Shown piece by piece: positions 35,787 to 44,493 of a stretch of DNA of 64,000 nucleotides (its first letter is position 1; the number at the start of each line of letters is the position of its first letter). Under the pieces are notes generated by a model, which saw nothing but the letters and a program-made list of their open reading frames with translations, made no database searches and was not told where the DNA came from. Source of the stretch: Pseudomonadota bacterium (GTDB lineage: Bacteria > Pseudomonadota > Alphaproteobacteria > Rhizobiales > Phreatobacteraceae); assembly GCA_020161695.1 (NCBI GenBank), contig JAIUOO010000001.1:62001-126000 (forward strand). Direction: 5' to 3'. A program made the position numbers and the translations under genes.

Positions 35787-36287
35787 TCACCTCCGGCCTG
35801 ACGCCTTCCGGTATCTCTTGACCGCCCGCTCGCGCTTGAGCCGGGACAGGCGCTCCAGCCAGAACAGGCCGTCGAGCTGGTCGATCTCATGCTGCAATAC
35901 GACGGCGAGAAAGCCGTCGGCCTCGCCCTCCTCCACGGCGCCCGTCAGCGTGCGCCAGCGCAGGCCGATACGCGCCGGGCGCTCGATCTCCTCGGAAATG
36001 CCTGGCATCGATACGGAACCCTCGTGCTCCACCTTCGTCTCGGGCGAGGTCCAGGTGATTTCCGGATTGACGTAAAGCCGCATCAGGGCGTCGTCCGCGA
36101 GGCGTATGGCCACCAGCCGCGCCGGCACGGCGATATGCGGCGCAGCGAGGCCGATGGCGGGCGCGGCGACGAGCGTGTCCATCAGATCCTGCGCCAGCGC
36201 CTGCAAGCCCTCGTCGAAAACCTCGACGGCAAGGGCCTTCCGGCGCAGCAGTGGATCGGGAAACATGACGAGCGGACGGACAGCCAC
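35787..36287 (-). CDS. peptide deformylase-like protein with altered metal ligands
   Basis: 166-residue protein of the deformylase fold. All three family motifs are recognisable but changed: motif I AIGLAAPH has His51 where active enzymes have Gln; motif II is EGSVSMP with Ser91 in place of the metal-ligand Cys; motif III is HEIDQ (133-137) with Gln137 in place of the second His ligand. Only His133 and the general base Glu134 remain. Deformylase activity is therefore doubtful. Similar deformylase-like proteins are known in rhizobia. The start is GTG at 36287, after GAGGGC; it follows thiL by nine bases and is probably cotranscribed. Confidence 0.85.
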   Translation of the reverse strand: MAVRPLVMFPDPLLRRKALAVEVFDEGLQALAQDLMDTLVAAPAIGLAAPHIAVPARLVAIRLADDALMRLYVNPEITWTSPETKVEHEGSVSMPGISEEIERPARIGLRWRTLTGAVEEGEADGFLAVVLQHEIDQLDGLFWLERLSRLKRERAVKRYRKASGRR

Positions 36288-36296
36288 GATGCGCCC

Positions 36297-37292
36297 TCAG
36301 AAATGCTCGAAGCGGCCGGGGCCGAGATCAAGGGTGTTGCCCTGCCCGTCGCGTACGACGAAACCGGCCGATGCGGTGACTTCACCGATACGGGTGCACG
36401 GCACACCGACGGTCTCGGCGGCCTCTGCCAGCGGTGCGAAAGCACCTGGCCGACAGGTCATCAGAATCTCGTAGTCGTCGCCGCCGGTGAACACGGTACG
36501 TCGCAGCAGCGGATCGAGGCGGAGAGCAGACCGCGCGGCGGCCGAAAGCGGCACGGCATCGGCTGCGACAGTCGCGCCGACGCCGGAGACCTTCAGGAGC
36601 TTGGCGAGATCGCCGGCAAGGCCGTCAGAGACGTCCATGGCTGCGGAGGCATGGGCGGCGACCGCTTCGGCAAGCGCCGTGCGGGGCTGCGGCAGCAGAT
36701 AGCGCCCGCGCAACTGCCCCCGTTCGGTCGCCGTCAACCCGCCGATCCATGATGCCGCCGCAGTCGGATCGCGTTCGGCCGCACGCACGGCAAGGCCCAG
36801 CGCCCCGTCGCCAATGGTCCCGGTCACGCAGACGAGGTCGCCGGCCTTCGCGCCGCGCCGCCGGACCCAGCGCTTCGCGCGACCGAAGGCGGTGATGGAG
36901 ATCGTCAGCGGTCCCGGCACCTTGACCGTGTCGCCGCCATAGAGCGGGCAGGCATAAGCGGCGATATCGACCGCCAGTCCCTCGCAGAAACCTGCAAGGA
37001 AATCCTCCGTCCAGTCCGGCGGCAGGCCCAGGCCGAGCAGGAAGCCGGCGGGAACCGCGCCCTTGGCAGCGAGGTCGGAGAGATTGGTGCGCAACGCCTT
37101 GGCGGCGATCGTGGCAGGCGGATCGTCGGGGAAGAAGTGCACCCCGGCAATCGCCATGTCCTTGGTGACGACCAGTTCGCCGGGCCCCTCCGGCAGCACG
37201 GCGGCATCATCGGTCAGCCCGTCCGCCCCCGCCACGACGGCGAGGGGGGCAAGGTAGCGGGCGATCAGATCGTCTTCGGTGGGGCGGGACAT
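36297..37292 (-). CDS. thiL: thiamine-monophosphate kinase
   Basis: 331-residue enzyme making thiamine pyrophosphate from thiamine monophosphate and ATP. LTDDAAVL, TKDMAIAGVHF, LRTNLSDLAAKGA and DVSDGLAGDL, with GGDDYEILMTC, are the ThiL/PurM-fold signatures, including the Asp residues that hold Mg. The ATG at 37292 is preferred; a TTG lies two codons upstream. In many alphaproteobacteria thiL follows nusB directly; here a DUF1428 gene lies between. Confidence 0.93.
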   Translation of the reverse strand: MSRPTEDDLIARYLAPLAVVAGADGLTDDAAVLPEGPGELVVTKDMAIAGVHFFPDDPPATIAAKALRTNLSDLAAKGAVPAGFLLGLGLPPDWTEDFLAGFCEGLAVDIAAYACPLYGGDTVKVPGPLTISITAFGRAKRWVRRRGAKAGDLVCVTGTIGDGALGLAVRAAERDPTAAASWIGGLTATERGQLRGRYLLPQPRTALAEAVAAHASAAMDVSDGLAGDLAKLLKVSGVGATVAADAVPLSAAARSALRLDPLLRRTVFTGGDDYEILMTCRPGAFAPLAEAAETVGVPCTRIGEVTASAGFVVRDGQGNTLDLGPGRFEHF

Positions 37293-37370
37293 CGGCAAGG
37301 CAGGACTTCAGGGGAAGGCACCATCCCCGCACCGCCCCCGAGGCGCAAGCCTCGTTGCGACGGGCACCGG

Positions 37371-37724
37371 TCAGAGATCGATGAACGACTTGAAGCCGCC
37401 ATAGATCATGCGCTTCCCGTCGAATGGCATGTCGGCCGGCTCGCACTTCACCCGCGGGTCGGCCATGACCCTGGCGTTGATCTCGTCGCGCTTCTCGCGC
37501 GATTCGTAGACGATCCACGAAAACACCACGACCTCGTCGTCCCTGGTCTGCACGGCACGCGGGAAGGATGTCAGCTCGCCAAAGGGCACGTCGTCACCCC
37601 AGCACTCGACATAGGCGAGCGCGCCATATTCCTTCCACACGGCACCCGCCGTCTGAGCCATGGCCTTGTAGGCGTCCATGCTCTGCTTCGGCACGGCCAG
37701 AACGAAACCATCGACATAGCTCAT
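37371..37724 (-). CDS. DUF1428 family protein
   Basis: 117-residue protein. MSYVDGFVLAVP at the start, YVECWGDDVPFGELTSFPRAV in the middle and MPFDGKRMIYGGFK near the end are the DUF1428 (dimeric alpha-beta barrel-like) signature. Function unknown. Start at 37724, with GGGAGGAAA upstream. It is inserted between nusB and thiL, two genes usually adjacent in this group, and has its own ribosome binding site. Confidence 0.88.
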   Translation of the reverse strand: MSYVDGFVLAVPKQSMDAYKAMAQTAGAVWKEYGALAYVECWGDDVPFGELTSFPRAVQTRDDEVVVFSWIVYESREKRDEINARVMADPRVKCEPADMPFDGKRMIYGGFKSFIDL

Positions 37725-37847
37725 CGCATTTCCTCCCAGGCGACCCAAACAACTCCCGCACCTTGCCGGCGCGCGGTCCGACAGGCGGCAGCAGCGATGG
37801 GATTAGGGAAGAACGCGGAGCGGCGGACGGGGTTTCGCCGGGTGGGA

Positions 37848-38336
37848 TCAGGCCTTGGGGGCTTCGCCCATCTCGGCGCCGCGGACGCGCTTGGCGATCT
37901 TGTCGAGCACGGCATTGGCCATGCCGACCTCCTCGCGGTCGACGAAGGCATCCGCCACGTCGACATATTCGGTGATGATCACCTTGGCCGGCACATCGGG
38001 GCGCTCGAACAGCTCGTAGGCGCCGGCGCGCAAAACCGCGCGCAGGACCGCCTCGATGCGGCGTAGCGGCCATTCATCGGCGAGGATGCGGTCCACGGCG
38101 ACGTCGATGCGCTGCTGCTCGCGCATCACGCCCTGGATGATGTCGCGGAAAAACTGATGATCGGCCGGCAAATAGGTCTCGCCCTCGACCTCGCGGCCCA
38201 TCCAGAAGGTCTGGAACGAGCCGATCACGTCGTTGATGTCGGACCCGGCGACGTCCATCTGGTAGAGCGCCTGCACGGCCGCGAGACGGGCCGTCCCGCG
38301 CTTGTTCGCTTGTTTCGGGGTGGGAGCCAGAGCCAT
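37848..38336 (-). CDS. nusB: transcription antitermination factor NusB
   Basis: 162-residue RNA-binding protein that pairs with NusE (S10) on the boxA of rRNA operons. ARLAAVQALYQMDVAG, DVAVDRILADEWPLRRIEAVLRAVLRAGAYEL and DVADAFVDREEVGMANAVLDKIAK are the NusB helical bundle. The ATG at 38336 overlaps the ribH stop by one base (TGATG), so translation is coupled. Last gene of the glyA-nrdR-ribD-ribE-ribH-nusB run. Confidence 0.95.
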   Translation of the reverse strand: MALAPTPKQANKRGTARLAAVQALYQMDVAGSDINDVIGSFQTFWMGREVEGETYLPADHQFFRDIIQGVMREQQRIDVAVDRILADEWPLRRIEAVLRAVLRAGAYELFERPDVPAKVIITEYVDVADAFVDREEVGMANAVLDKIAKRVRGAEMGEAPKA

Positions 38337-38821
38337 CACGAACGCTCCGCCGCGCGTTTGAGGCGGATCATGGCAAGGCACGCCTTGGCCGCGCCGCCGC
38401 CCTTGTCGAGCTCGCTCCTGCGCGCGCGCGCCCACGCCTGAGCGTCGTTCTCGACGGTGAGGATGCCGTTGCCGAGGGGCATCTTGCGCGCGACGGAAAG
38501 CTCCATCAGGGCGCGCGAGGAATCTCCCGAGACGATCTCGTAGTGAGTGGTCTCGCCGCGGATCACCGTGCCGAGGGCCACTGCGCCGTCGAAGGGCTCG
38601 CCGCGCGCGGCCGCACCGTCCATCAGGATCGCGATGGCAGCCGGAATCTCCAGCGCGCCGGGCACCGTATGCAGCTCGTAGGTCGCGCCGACTTCGGCGA
38701 TCGCGGCGGTGGCGCCATCGAGCAGCGCGTCCGCGATGTCCTCGTAGAAGCGCGCCTCGACGATCAACACGCGGGCGTGGGTCGGAATCACCTGCTCAGG
38801 CGCGGAACGCGGGGCGGCCAT
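38336..38821 (-). CDS. ribH: 6,7-dimethyl-8-ribityllumazine synthase
   Basis: 161-residue enzyme that condenses 5-amino-6-ribitylaminouracil with dihydroxybutanone phosphate. [28 protein letters not shown] (catalytic His) and [18 protein letters not shown] are the RibH signature. The start at 38821 is the first ATG. Encoded between ribE and nusB. No ribBA (dihydroxybutanone phosphate/GTP cyclohydrolase) is in this operon. Confidence 0.96.
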   Translation of the reverse strand: MAAPRSAPEQVIPTHARVLIVEARFYEDIADALLDGATAAIAEVGATYELHTVPGALEIPAAIAILMDGAAARGEPFDGAVALGTVIRGETTHYEIVSGDSSRALMELSVARKMPLGNGILTVENDAQAWARARRSELDKGGGAAKACLAMIRLKRAAERS

Positions 38822-38848
38822 GGACTGTCCTTCGGAGAATGGAGCGGC

Positions 38849-39463
38849 TTAGTAGCCCTCGGCCTTCGCCTCCGCAAGGCGCGCGGAGTAGCGCGCCATC
38901 ATGTCGACCTCGAGATTGACCCGGTCGCCCGCCTTCGCCTCGCCCCAGGTGGTGACCGCCAGCGTGTGCGGGATCATGGTGACCGTGAACGTGTCGTCCT
39001 TGACGCCGTTGACGGTGAGCGAGGTTCCGTCGAGGGCAACCGAGCCCTTTTCCGCGATGTATTTGGCGAGTTCGCGCGGCGCGCGGAACACGAACCATGC
39101 GGTCCCGTCGCGATCATCACGCGAGACGATCTCGGCGACGCCGTCGACATGGCCGGTGACGATGTGGCCGCCAAGTTCGTCGCCGATGCGCAGCGCCCGC
39201 TCCAGATTGACCTTCCGGCCGGCACGCCAGTCGCCGAGCGTGGTGCGCGCCAGCGTCTCGCCGGAGGCGTCGATGGTGATCAGGGTATGGTTCGAGCCGG
39301 GCTGCAGGCTGGTGACGGTCAGGCAGACGCCCATGTGGCAGACCGAGGCGCCGAGTGGCAGGGAGTCGGCCGGATAGGAACAGGCGACGGTCAGATGCCG
39401 CGCGCTGCCCTTCTCCTCCACGGCGACGATCTCGCCGACGTCGGTGATGATGCCGGTGAACAT
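38849..39463 (-). CDS. ribE: riboflavin synthase, alpha chain
   Basis: 204-residue enzyme that dismutates two lumazine molecules to riboflavin. It has two lumazine-binding repeats: MFTGIITDVGEI with GVCLTVTS in the first, and GHIVTGHVDGVAEI with DGTSLTVNGV in the second. Length and N-terminus are exactly those of the family. It starts three bases after the ribD stop, so the genes are cotranscribed. Confidence 0.96.
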   Translation of the reverse strand: MFTGIITDVGEIVAVEEKGSARHLTVACSYPADSLPLGASVCHMGVCLTVTSLQPGSNHTLITIDASGETLARTTLGDWRAGRKVNLERALRIGDELGGHIVTGHVDGVAEIVSRDDRDGTAWFVFRAPRELAKYIAEKGSVALDGTSLTVNGVKDDTFTVTMIPHTLAVTTWGEAKAGDRVNLEVDMMARYSARLAEAKAEGY

Positions 39464-39466
39464 GGG

Positions 39467-40564
39467 TCAGGGCTCCCTGAGGAAGATTTCAACGTGGTCC
39501 CGTCCGGCGTGACGGCTTTCGACGGGACGATAGCGGGCGGGAAGCGGGCCGGCGAGCGCCGGAACTCCGTCGCCGAGCGGGTCGGGCGAGCGGGTGAGCC
39601 AGATCTCGTCCGCGAGATCGGCATCGATCAGCGTCCGCGCAAGGGTCGGACCACCTTCGGTCATGACACGGGTGATGCCGCGCACGGCGAGGAGGCGCAG
39701 GGCAGCAGCGACGTCCACCGAGCCGTCCTCCATACGCCGGACCAGCATGACCTCGCAGCCGGCGGCGCGCAGGGCGCGCTCGGCTTCCGGCGCGGCGCCG
39801 ACCGTGCCGAGCACCCAGGTCGGTATGTCGCCCGCGGTGCGCACGAGCCGCGAGGCCAGCGGCAGGCGCAAGCGGGAATCGATCACCACGCGGATCGGCG
39901 AGCGGCGTTCCATGCCCGGAAGACGGCAGTTGAGCATCGGGTCGTCCGATAGCACCGTGCCGACGCCGACCATGATCGCATCCGCCATGGCACGCATCAG
40001 ATGGACCTGGTCGTGGGCACGCGGCCCTGAAATCTGCGTGCGCGCGCCGCCCTTCACCGCGACGAAACCGTCCGAGGACATGGCCATCTTGAGTTGGACG
40101 AAGGGGCGGCCGAGGCGGATGCGGCTGAAATGGCCGCGATGGTCGAGGGCCGCCTCGTGCTCGCGCAGGCCGACGTCGACCGCGATCCCATAGGCGCGCA
40201 GCATGGTGAAGCCGCGCCCGCGCACGCGCGGATCGGGATCGCCCACCGCGCAGACCACCCGCGACACCCCCGCCCGCGCCAGCGCGTCAGAACAAGGCGC
40301 GGTCTTGCCGTAGTGCGAGCAGGGCTCCAGCGTCACATAGGCCGTCGCGCCTTTCGCGGAACCACCGGCATGGGCAATGGCCGTAGTCTCGCCATGCGGC
40401 CTGCCGCCCGGCTGGGTCAGGCCCCGGCCGACGATCACATCGTCTTTGACAAGGACGCAGCCGACCGATGGGTTGGGCCAGGTAAGCCCGAGGCCGCGGC
40501 GGCCGAGCCGCAGCGCGTGGTCCATGAACTGCCGGTCGGCGGCCGAGAAGACCCGATCGGCCAT
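39467..40564 (-). CDS. ribD: bifunctional riboflavin biosynthesis deaminase/reductase
   Basis: 365-residue enzyme with an N-terminal deaminase domain (PHGETTAIAHAG and LEPCSHYGKTAPCSDA, the zinc motif HxE...PCxxxxxxxxC) and a C-terminal NADPH reductase domain (about 150-365; VVIDSRLRLPLASRLV, VMTEGGPTLARTLIDADLADEI). Starts three bases after the nrdR stop. Catalyses the second and third steps of the pathway. Confidence 0.96.
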   Translation of the reverse strand: MADRVFSAADRQFMDHALRLGRRGLGLTWPNPSVGCVLVKDDVIVGRGLTQPGGRPHGETTAIAHAGGSAKGATAYVTLEPCSHYGKTAPCSDALARAGVSRVVCAVGDPDPRVRGRGFTMLRAYGIAVDVGLREHEAALDHRGHFSRIRLGRPFVQLKMAMSSDGFVAVKGGARTQISGPRAHDQVHLMRAMADAIMVGVGTVLSDDPMLNCRLPGMERRSPIRVVIDSRLRLPLASRLVRTAGDIPTWVLGTVGAAPEAERALRAAGCEVMLVRRMEDGSVDVAAALRLLAVRGITRVMTEGGPTLARTLIDADLADEIWLTRSPDPLGDGVPALAGPLPARYRPVESRHAGRDHVEIFLREP

Positions 40565-40567
40565 GGC

Positions 40568-41050
40568 CTATCCGGCCTTCGGGTCCGCCGTCGCCTCGCC
40601 GTCCTCGGACATCTCGCCGATGAGCTGCTGGAACTCGCGGGGGTCACGGAAATTGCGATAGACCGAGGCGAAACGGACATAGGCGACGTCGTCGAGCGCC
40701 TTGAGCGCCTCCATGACGATGCGGCCGATATTCTCGGCGGGAATGTCGGATTCGCCGGAGGCTTCGAGCTGGCGGACGATCCCTGAGACGAGGCGCTCCA
40801 CCCGCTCCGGGTCCACCGGACGCTTGCGGAGCGCGACCTGGATCGAGCGCATCAGCTTGTCGCGGTCGAACGGCACGCGCTTGCCGGAACGCTTCACCAC
40901 CACGAGTTCGCGCAGCTGCACGCGCTCGAACGTGGTGAAACGGCCGTTGCATTCCGGGCAGACCCGGCGGCGGCGGATGGCGGAGCCGTCCTCGGTGGGA
41001 CGACTATCCTTCACCTGCGTGTCGCCGAAGCCGCAGAAGGGACAGCGCAC
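40568..41050 (-). CDS. nrdR: NrdR transcriptional repressor of ribonucleotide reductase genes
   Basis: 160-residue repressor. An N-terminal zinc ribbon (CPFC at 3-6 and CPEC at 31-34) is followed by an ATP-cone domain (about 49-139: [25 protein letters not shown]) that senses dATP/ATP. The start codon is GTG at 41050. It lies 15 bases after glyA in the same operon. Its probable target within the window is nrdJ, which has two matching boxes 31 bp apart at 19565-19611. Confidence 0.96.
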   Translation of the reverse strand: MRCPFCGFGDTQVKDSRPTEDGSAIRRRRVCPECNGRFTTFERVQLRELVVVKRSGKRVPFDRDKLMRSIQVALRKRPVDPERVERLVSGIVRQLEASGESDIPAENIGRIVMEALKALDDVAYVRFASVYRNFRDPREFQQLIGEMSEDGEATADPKAG

Positions 41051-41065
41051 CGTCTGCCCCGCGCG

Positions 41066-42373
41066 TCAGGAATAGATCGGGAAGCGGTCGGTGAGATCCT
41101 TCACCTTCTCGCGCACGGCCGCCTCGACCTGGGCGTTTCCTTCCTCGGAATTGGCCCGGGACAGACCGTCCAGCGTCTCGGCGATCAGTTCGCCGATGCG
41201 CTTGAATTCGGCAATGCCGAAGCCGCGGGTCGTGCCGGCCGGCGTGCCGAGGCGGACGCCCGAGGTGACGAAGGGCTTCTGCGGGTCGAAGGGGATGCCG
41301 TTCTTGTTGCAGGTGATGTAGGCGCGCCCGAGCGAAGCCTCGGAGGCCTTGCCGGTGAGGTTCTTCGGCCGCAGATCGACCAGCATCAGATGATTGTCGG
41401 TGCCGCCAGTGACGAGGTCGAAGCCAGCCGATTTCAGCGTCTCGGCCAGCGCCTTGGCATTGGCCACGACGGCATGAGCATAAGTCTTGAACTCCGGCCG
41501 CAGCGCCTCGCCGAAGGACACCGCCTTGGCGGCGATGACATGCATCAGCGGACCGCCCTGGATGCCCGGGAAGATCGCCGAATTGAACTTCTTGGCGAGA
41601 TCCTCGTCATTGGTGAGGATCATGCCGCCACGGGGGCCGCGCAGCGTCTTGTGCGTGGTGGTGGTCACGACATGCGCGTGCGGGAACGGCGAGGGATGCG
41701 CGCCGCCCGCAACCAGACCGGCGAAATGCGCCATGTCCACGAACAGGTAGGCGCCGACCTCGTCGGCAATCTCGCGGAAGCGGGCGAAGTCCCAGAAGCG
41801 GGCATAGGCAGAGCCGCCGGCGACGATCACCTTCGGTTTCGTCTCGCGGGCGATGCGGGCGACCTCGTCCATGTCGATGACCTGGTCGTCCTGGCGCACC
41901 GTGTAGGGAGCGACCTTGAACCACTTGCCGGAGACGTTGACCGGCGAGCCGTGGGTCAGGTGACCGCCGGCCGCGAGGTCGAGGCCCATGAACGTGTCGC
42001 CGGGCTGCATCAGCGCCATGAACACGCCCTGGTTGGCCTGGCTGCCCGAGTTCGGCTGGACATTGGCGAACTTGCAGCCGAACAGCTTCGTGGCGCGTTC
42101 GATGGCCACCGTTTCGGCGATGTCGACGAACTGGCAGCCGCCATAGTAGCGCTTGCCCGGATAGCCCTCGGCATATTTGTTGGTCATCACCGAGCCCTGC
42201 GCCTCCATCACGGCGCGCGAGACGATGTTCTCCGAGGCGATCAGCTCGATCTCGTGCTGCTGGCGACCGAGCTCCTTCTGGATCGCGTCAAAGATGACGG
42301 GATCTGCATCGGCGAGGGAGGCGGAGAAAAAGCCGTCGAAGGGCTGGCTGGACGCGGCGGAAGACGAGGACAT
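41066..42373 (-). CDS. glyA: serine hydroxymethyltransferase
   Basis: 435-residue PLP enzyme interconverting serine and glycine with transfer of a one-carbon unit to tetrahydrofolate. [14 protein letters not shown] and [17 protein letters not shown] near the N-terminus, [12 protein letters not shown], and [14 protein letters not shown] with the PLP Lys are present. The ATG at 42373 is chosen: GGAG lies upstream and the family starts with a short Ser-rich tail here. First gene of the nrdR-rib-nusB operon, linking one-carbon, deoxynucleotide and flavin supply. Confidence 0.97.
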   Translation of the reverse strand: MSSSSAASSQPFDGFFSASLADADPVIFDAIQKELGRQQHEIELIASENIVSRAVMEAQGSVMTNKYAEGYPGKRYYGGCQFVDIAETVAIERATKLFGCKFANVQPNSGSQANQGVFMALMQPGDTFMGLDLAAGGHLTHGSPVNVSGKWFKVAPYTVRQDDQVIDMDEVARIARETKPKVIVAGGSAYARFWDFARFREIADEVGAYLFVDMAHFAGLVAGGAHPSPFPHAHVVTTTTHKTLRGPRGGMILTNDEDLAKKFNSAIFPGIQGGPLMHVIAAKAVSFGEALRPEFKTYAHAVVANAKALAETLKSAGFDLVTGGTDNHLMLVDLRPKNLTGKASEASLGRAYITCNKNGIPFDPQKPFVTSGVRLGTPAGTTRGFGIAEFKRIGELIAETLDGLSRANSEEGNAQVEAAVREKVKDLTDRFPIYS

Positions 42374-42432
42374 CCGGATCACTCCGTGGGCAGCGGCGAC
42401 GGGCGCCGGCAGTGTCGGGGCATGGGTGATGG

Positions 42433-42461
42433 CCGTAGCACAGCGCCCCCGCCGAGTCCAA
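42433..42461 (-). promoter_or_regulatory. candidate promoter of the glyA operon
   Basis: On the minus strand TTGGAC (42456-42461) and CTACGG (42433-42438) are spaced by 17 bases, close to the alphaproteobacterial pattern CTTGAC-N17-CTA. It lies about 60 bases before the glyA ATG. The -10 match is weak. No FMN riboswitch-like sequence was seen between it and glyA. Confidence 0.4.
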
Positions 42462-42500
42462 GCTTTGCCAACCGCCAAACCACCAGACCTTGTGGCGAGG

Positions 42501-42701
42501 TCAGGCCCCCTCGCCCGTATCCTGCGCCAGCCGCCGCTCCAGCTTGCGCCGGGCAAGTCGCTCAAGGTCGTGCAGGGCAGCATTGACCGGCCCCATCACG
42601 ACCACTTCCGTGCCGGTCTCGGCGCAGATCGCGGCGACGCGCACATAGGCGCCAAGGGGCCGGTGCTCGAAATAGACGGTACGGCCGGGCGAGTCGGGCA
42701 T
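42501..42701 (-). CDS. small protein of unknown function upstream of glyA
   Basis: 66-residue basic protein: an N-terminal beta-rich part ([33 protein letters not shown]) and a C-terminal Arg-rich helix ([15 protein letters not shown]). It looks like a small conserved alphaproteobacterial protein, but no named family is certain. Start at the ATG at 42701; an upstream in-frame codon would add ten residues. It lies 127 bases upstream of glyA on the same strand and downstream of a terminator. Confidence 0.55.
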   Translation of the reverse strand: MPDSPGRTVYFEHRPLGAYVRVAAICAETGTEVVVMGPVNAALHDLERLARRKLERRLAQDTGEGA

Positions 42702-42732
42702 CGAGCGAATGTGCCACAACCCACGCGCCAAC

Positions 42733-42761
42733 GAAAAAGCCCGGCGCGATGGCCGGGCTTT
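42733..42761 (-). terminator. rho-independent terminator of the L,D-transpeptidase gene
   Basis: On the minus strand AAAGCCCGGC and GCCGGGCTTT (42736-42745/42752-42761) form a perfect ten-bp stem with a six-base loop, running into TTTTT. It lies 26 bases after the transpeptidase stop. Confidence 0.88.
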
Positions 42762-42786
42762 CGTCGCAATCCGCAGGTCGCGGCGA

Positions 42787-44070
42787 TCAGCGCAGCGCCA
42801 CCGGCTGGGCGGTGTTGGTGGCCGCCTGCGCGCCGATGCCGTCGCGCTGGTAGATATCGTCGCGGAACTGGACGAGGCCGTCCGGATTGGCCCAGGCGGT
42901 GATGTAGACCCAGTAGACCGGCACCGGCTGGATCGGCTTTGCGTCCACGCGGTCCGTGGTGCGGAAGATGCGGTCGATCTCCGAACGCGACCACTGCGTG
43001 CCCTGCAGGATCCAGGCGATCAGCTCGCGGATGTTCTGGATGCGCGCGCAGCCCGAGGAATGGAAGCGCTGGTCCTCGCCGAACAGGCCCTTGGAGGGCG
43101 TGTCGTGCATGTAGACCGCGTGCTGGTTCGGGATGTTGATGCGGACATTGCCCATCGAGTTGCCCTCGAAGGGGTCCTGCCGGAAGCGGAAGTTCATCGC
43201 ATCCATCGAGTTCCAGTTGATGGACTCGGGCGCCACTTCCTGGCCCTGGCCGTTGAACACGCGAATGCGGTTCTTGGCGAGATAGTCCGGCTCCGCCTGC
43301 ATCTTCGGGATCAGATCCTTGCGGATGATCGAGGCCGGGACAGTCCAGAACGGGTTGAAGTTGATGTCCTGCACGCGGGTCGAGATGACCGGCGACTGGC
43401 GGTCGATCTTGCCGACCACGGTCACGTGGCGCGAGACGACGGTGCCGTTCTCGACCGCTTCCAGCTGGGCGGCCGGAATGTTCATGACGATGAAGCGGTT
43501 GCCGAGGAAGCCGGACTGGGCGCGGACGCGGACGAGATTGGTCTCGAGCTGGCGCAGACGCAGTTCGGCCGGGACGTTGAGCGCGGCGTAGGTGGAATCG
43601 CGGACCTGACCGTCCGGCGAGATGCCGTGGCGGGTCTGGAAACGCTTCACGGCCGTATCGACGAACGAATCGAAGATGTCGGAGCGGCCGGCGGAGGCGT
43701 CGAGGTCGCCGGAAGCGACAAGGCGCTCGCGCAGCGCGATCACCGCCGGGCGGCGCGAACCGATGCGCAGGCGCTCGTTGGCTGGCACCGGGCGCCAGCC
43801 CCCGCGGCCGACGATCTGCTGATACTGGGCGATGGCCTGTTCGAGGCCCTGCACCGTGTGCGGCCCGAGCACCGGATAGGGATTGCGGGTCGAGCGGGCG
43901 CGCGAGCCGGCGTCGAAACTGTCGGACCATTCCGCCGTCGCGCCGCCGCGCACGCCCTGCGCGAGCGCCGAGGGGGCGGCAGCCGCGAGGGCCGCCAGCG
44001 AGGTCAGGCCGCCGAGAACGGCGCGCCGGGGCAGCAGGCCCAGGGTCGAGGCAGGCGAACGATCCGTCAC
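42787..44070 (-). CDS. L,D-transpeptidase with peptidoglycan-binding domain (YcbB-like)
   Basis: 427-residue exported enzyme making 3-3 cross-links. An N-terminal Tat-like signal (PRRAVLGGLTSLAALAAAAPSALAQ) is followed by a peptidoglycan-binding domain (about 110-180; LRERLVASGDLD, FDSFVDTAVKRFQTRHGISPDGQV) and a YkuD domain whose catalytic motif is HSSGCARIQN. The layout matches E. coli YcbB/LdtD. The start is taken as GTG at 44070 with GGAG eight bases upstream; the frame is open further up. The MarR-type regulator LdtR is encoded upstream, matching the known ldtR-ldtP pairing in Rhizobiales. Confidence 0.9.
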   Translation of the reverse strand: MTDRSPASTLGLLPRRAVLGGLTSLAALAAAAPSALAQGVRGGATAEWSDSFDAGSRARSTRNPYPVLGPHTVQGLEQAIAQYQQIVGRGGWRPVPANERLRIGSRRPAVIALRERLVASGDLDASAGRSDIFDSFVDTAVKRFQTRHGISPDGQVRDSTYAALNVPAELRLRQLETNLVRVRAQSGFLGNRFIVMNIPAAQLEAVENGTVVSRHVTVVGKIDRQSPVISTRVQDINFNPFWTVPASIIRKDLIPKMQAEPDYLAKNRIRVFNGQGQEVAPESINWNSMDAMNFRFRQDPFEGNSMGNVRINIPNQHAVYMHDTPSKGLFGEDQRFHSSGCARIQNIRELIAWILQGTQWSRSEIDRIFRTTDRVDAKPIQPVPVYWVYITAWANPDGLVQFRDDIYQRDGIGAQAATNTAQPVALR

Positions 44071-44170
44071 GTCACAGGCTCCGGCTGATCGGCGGGACCC
44101 ATGAGGTCGCGGCCGCCCGAGGGGAGGAAACACCAACATCCTTAAGGAATGCCCACCGGCACTGATGGCC

Positions 44171-44199
44171 ACCTATGGCAATCAATGTGACCAACTCAA
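44171..44199 (-). promoter_or_regulatory. candidate promoter of the L,D-transpeptidase gene
   Basis: On the minus strand TTGAGT (44194-44199) and ATAGGT (44171-44176) are spaced by exactly 17 bases, about 100 bases before the GTG start. The terminator at 44277-44305 lies just upstream, so the transpeptidase would need its own promoter. The match is moderate. Confidence 0.4.
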
Positions 44200-44276
44200 G
44201 GCATATGACGCAGGGGAGCCCCGCGAAAGTGCGGTGTTCGGCGGCTTCAGCTGAGCGATGAAGCCTGAAAGACACG

Positions 44277-44305
44277 AAAAAGCCCGGTGCGAAGACGCAC
44301 CGGGC
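44277..44305 (-). terminator. rho-independent terminator downstream of ldtR and the 47-residue ORF
   Basis: GCACCGGGC and GCCCGGTGC (44297-44305/44282-44290) form a nine-bp perfect stem with a six-base loop, followed on the minus strand by TTTTT. It ends the ldtR transcript 37 bases after the stop of the small ORF, which supports that ORF as part of the ldtR transcript. Confidence 0.88.
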
Positions 44306-44341
44306 GCAATCAGGTTCAGGGTGATCGGCGCGACCGGAGGC

Positions 44342-44485
44342 TCAGTCGCCGTCGGCACCCGTATCGTCGGCACCGGCGGCGAACAGGCCGAGACCCGTGA
44401 CGCCGAGCGCGTTTTCCGCGAGGACCAGAAGGAGCGCCGCCGTGGCGATCCAGGCCGGCCAGTTGGCAAGCATCGAGACCGTCAT
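44342..44485 (-). CDS. small membrane protein ORF (47 residues) after ldtR
   Basis: An ORF not usually predicted because of its size. It encodes one hydrophobic helix (about 10-30: AWIATAALLLVLAENAL) followed by a Gly-rich stretch and an acidic tail (DDTGADGD). The start lies nine bases after the ldtR stop and has GAGG six bases upstream; a terminator follows 37 bases after the stop. Position, ribosome binding site and composition all support a real cotranscribed gene. Function unknown; a single-pass partner of the envelope-stress or transpeptidase system is possible. Confidence 0.55.
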   Translation of the reverse strand: MTVSMLANWPAWIATAALLLVLAENALGVTGLGLFAAGADDTGADGD

Positions 44486-44493
44486 GGCAGGCC

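Noticed and set aside
42374-42500. FMN riboswitch upstream of the glyA-rib operon
   Set aside because: No RFN-type conserved segments are present in the glyA leader or between the rib genes.
41390-42586. 398-codon plus-strand frame opposite glyA
   Set aside because: Antisense shadow of glyA; His/Arg/Gly-rich without motifs or ribosome binding site.
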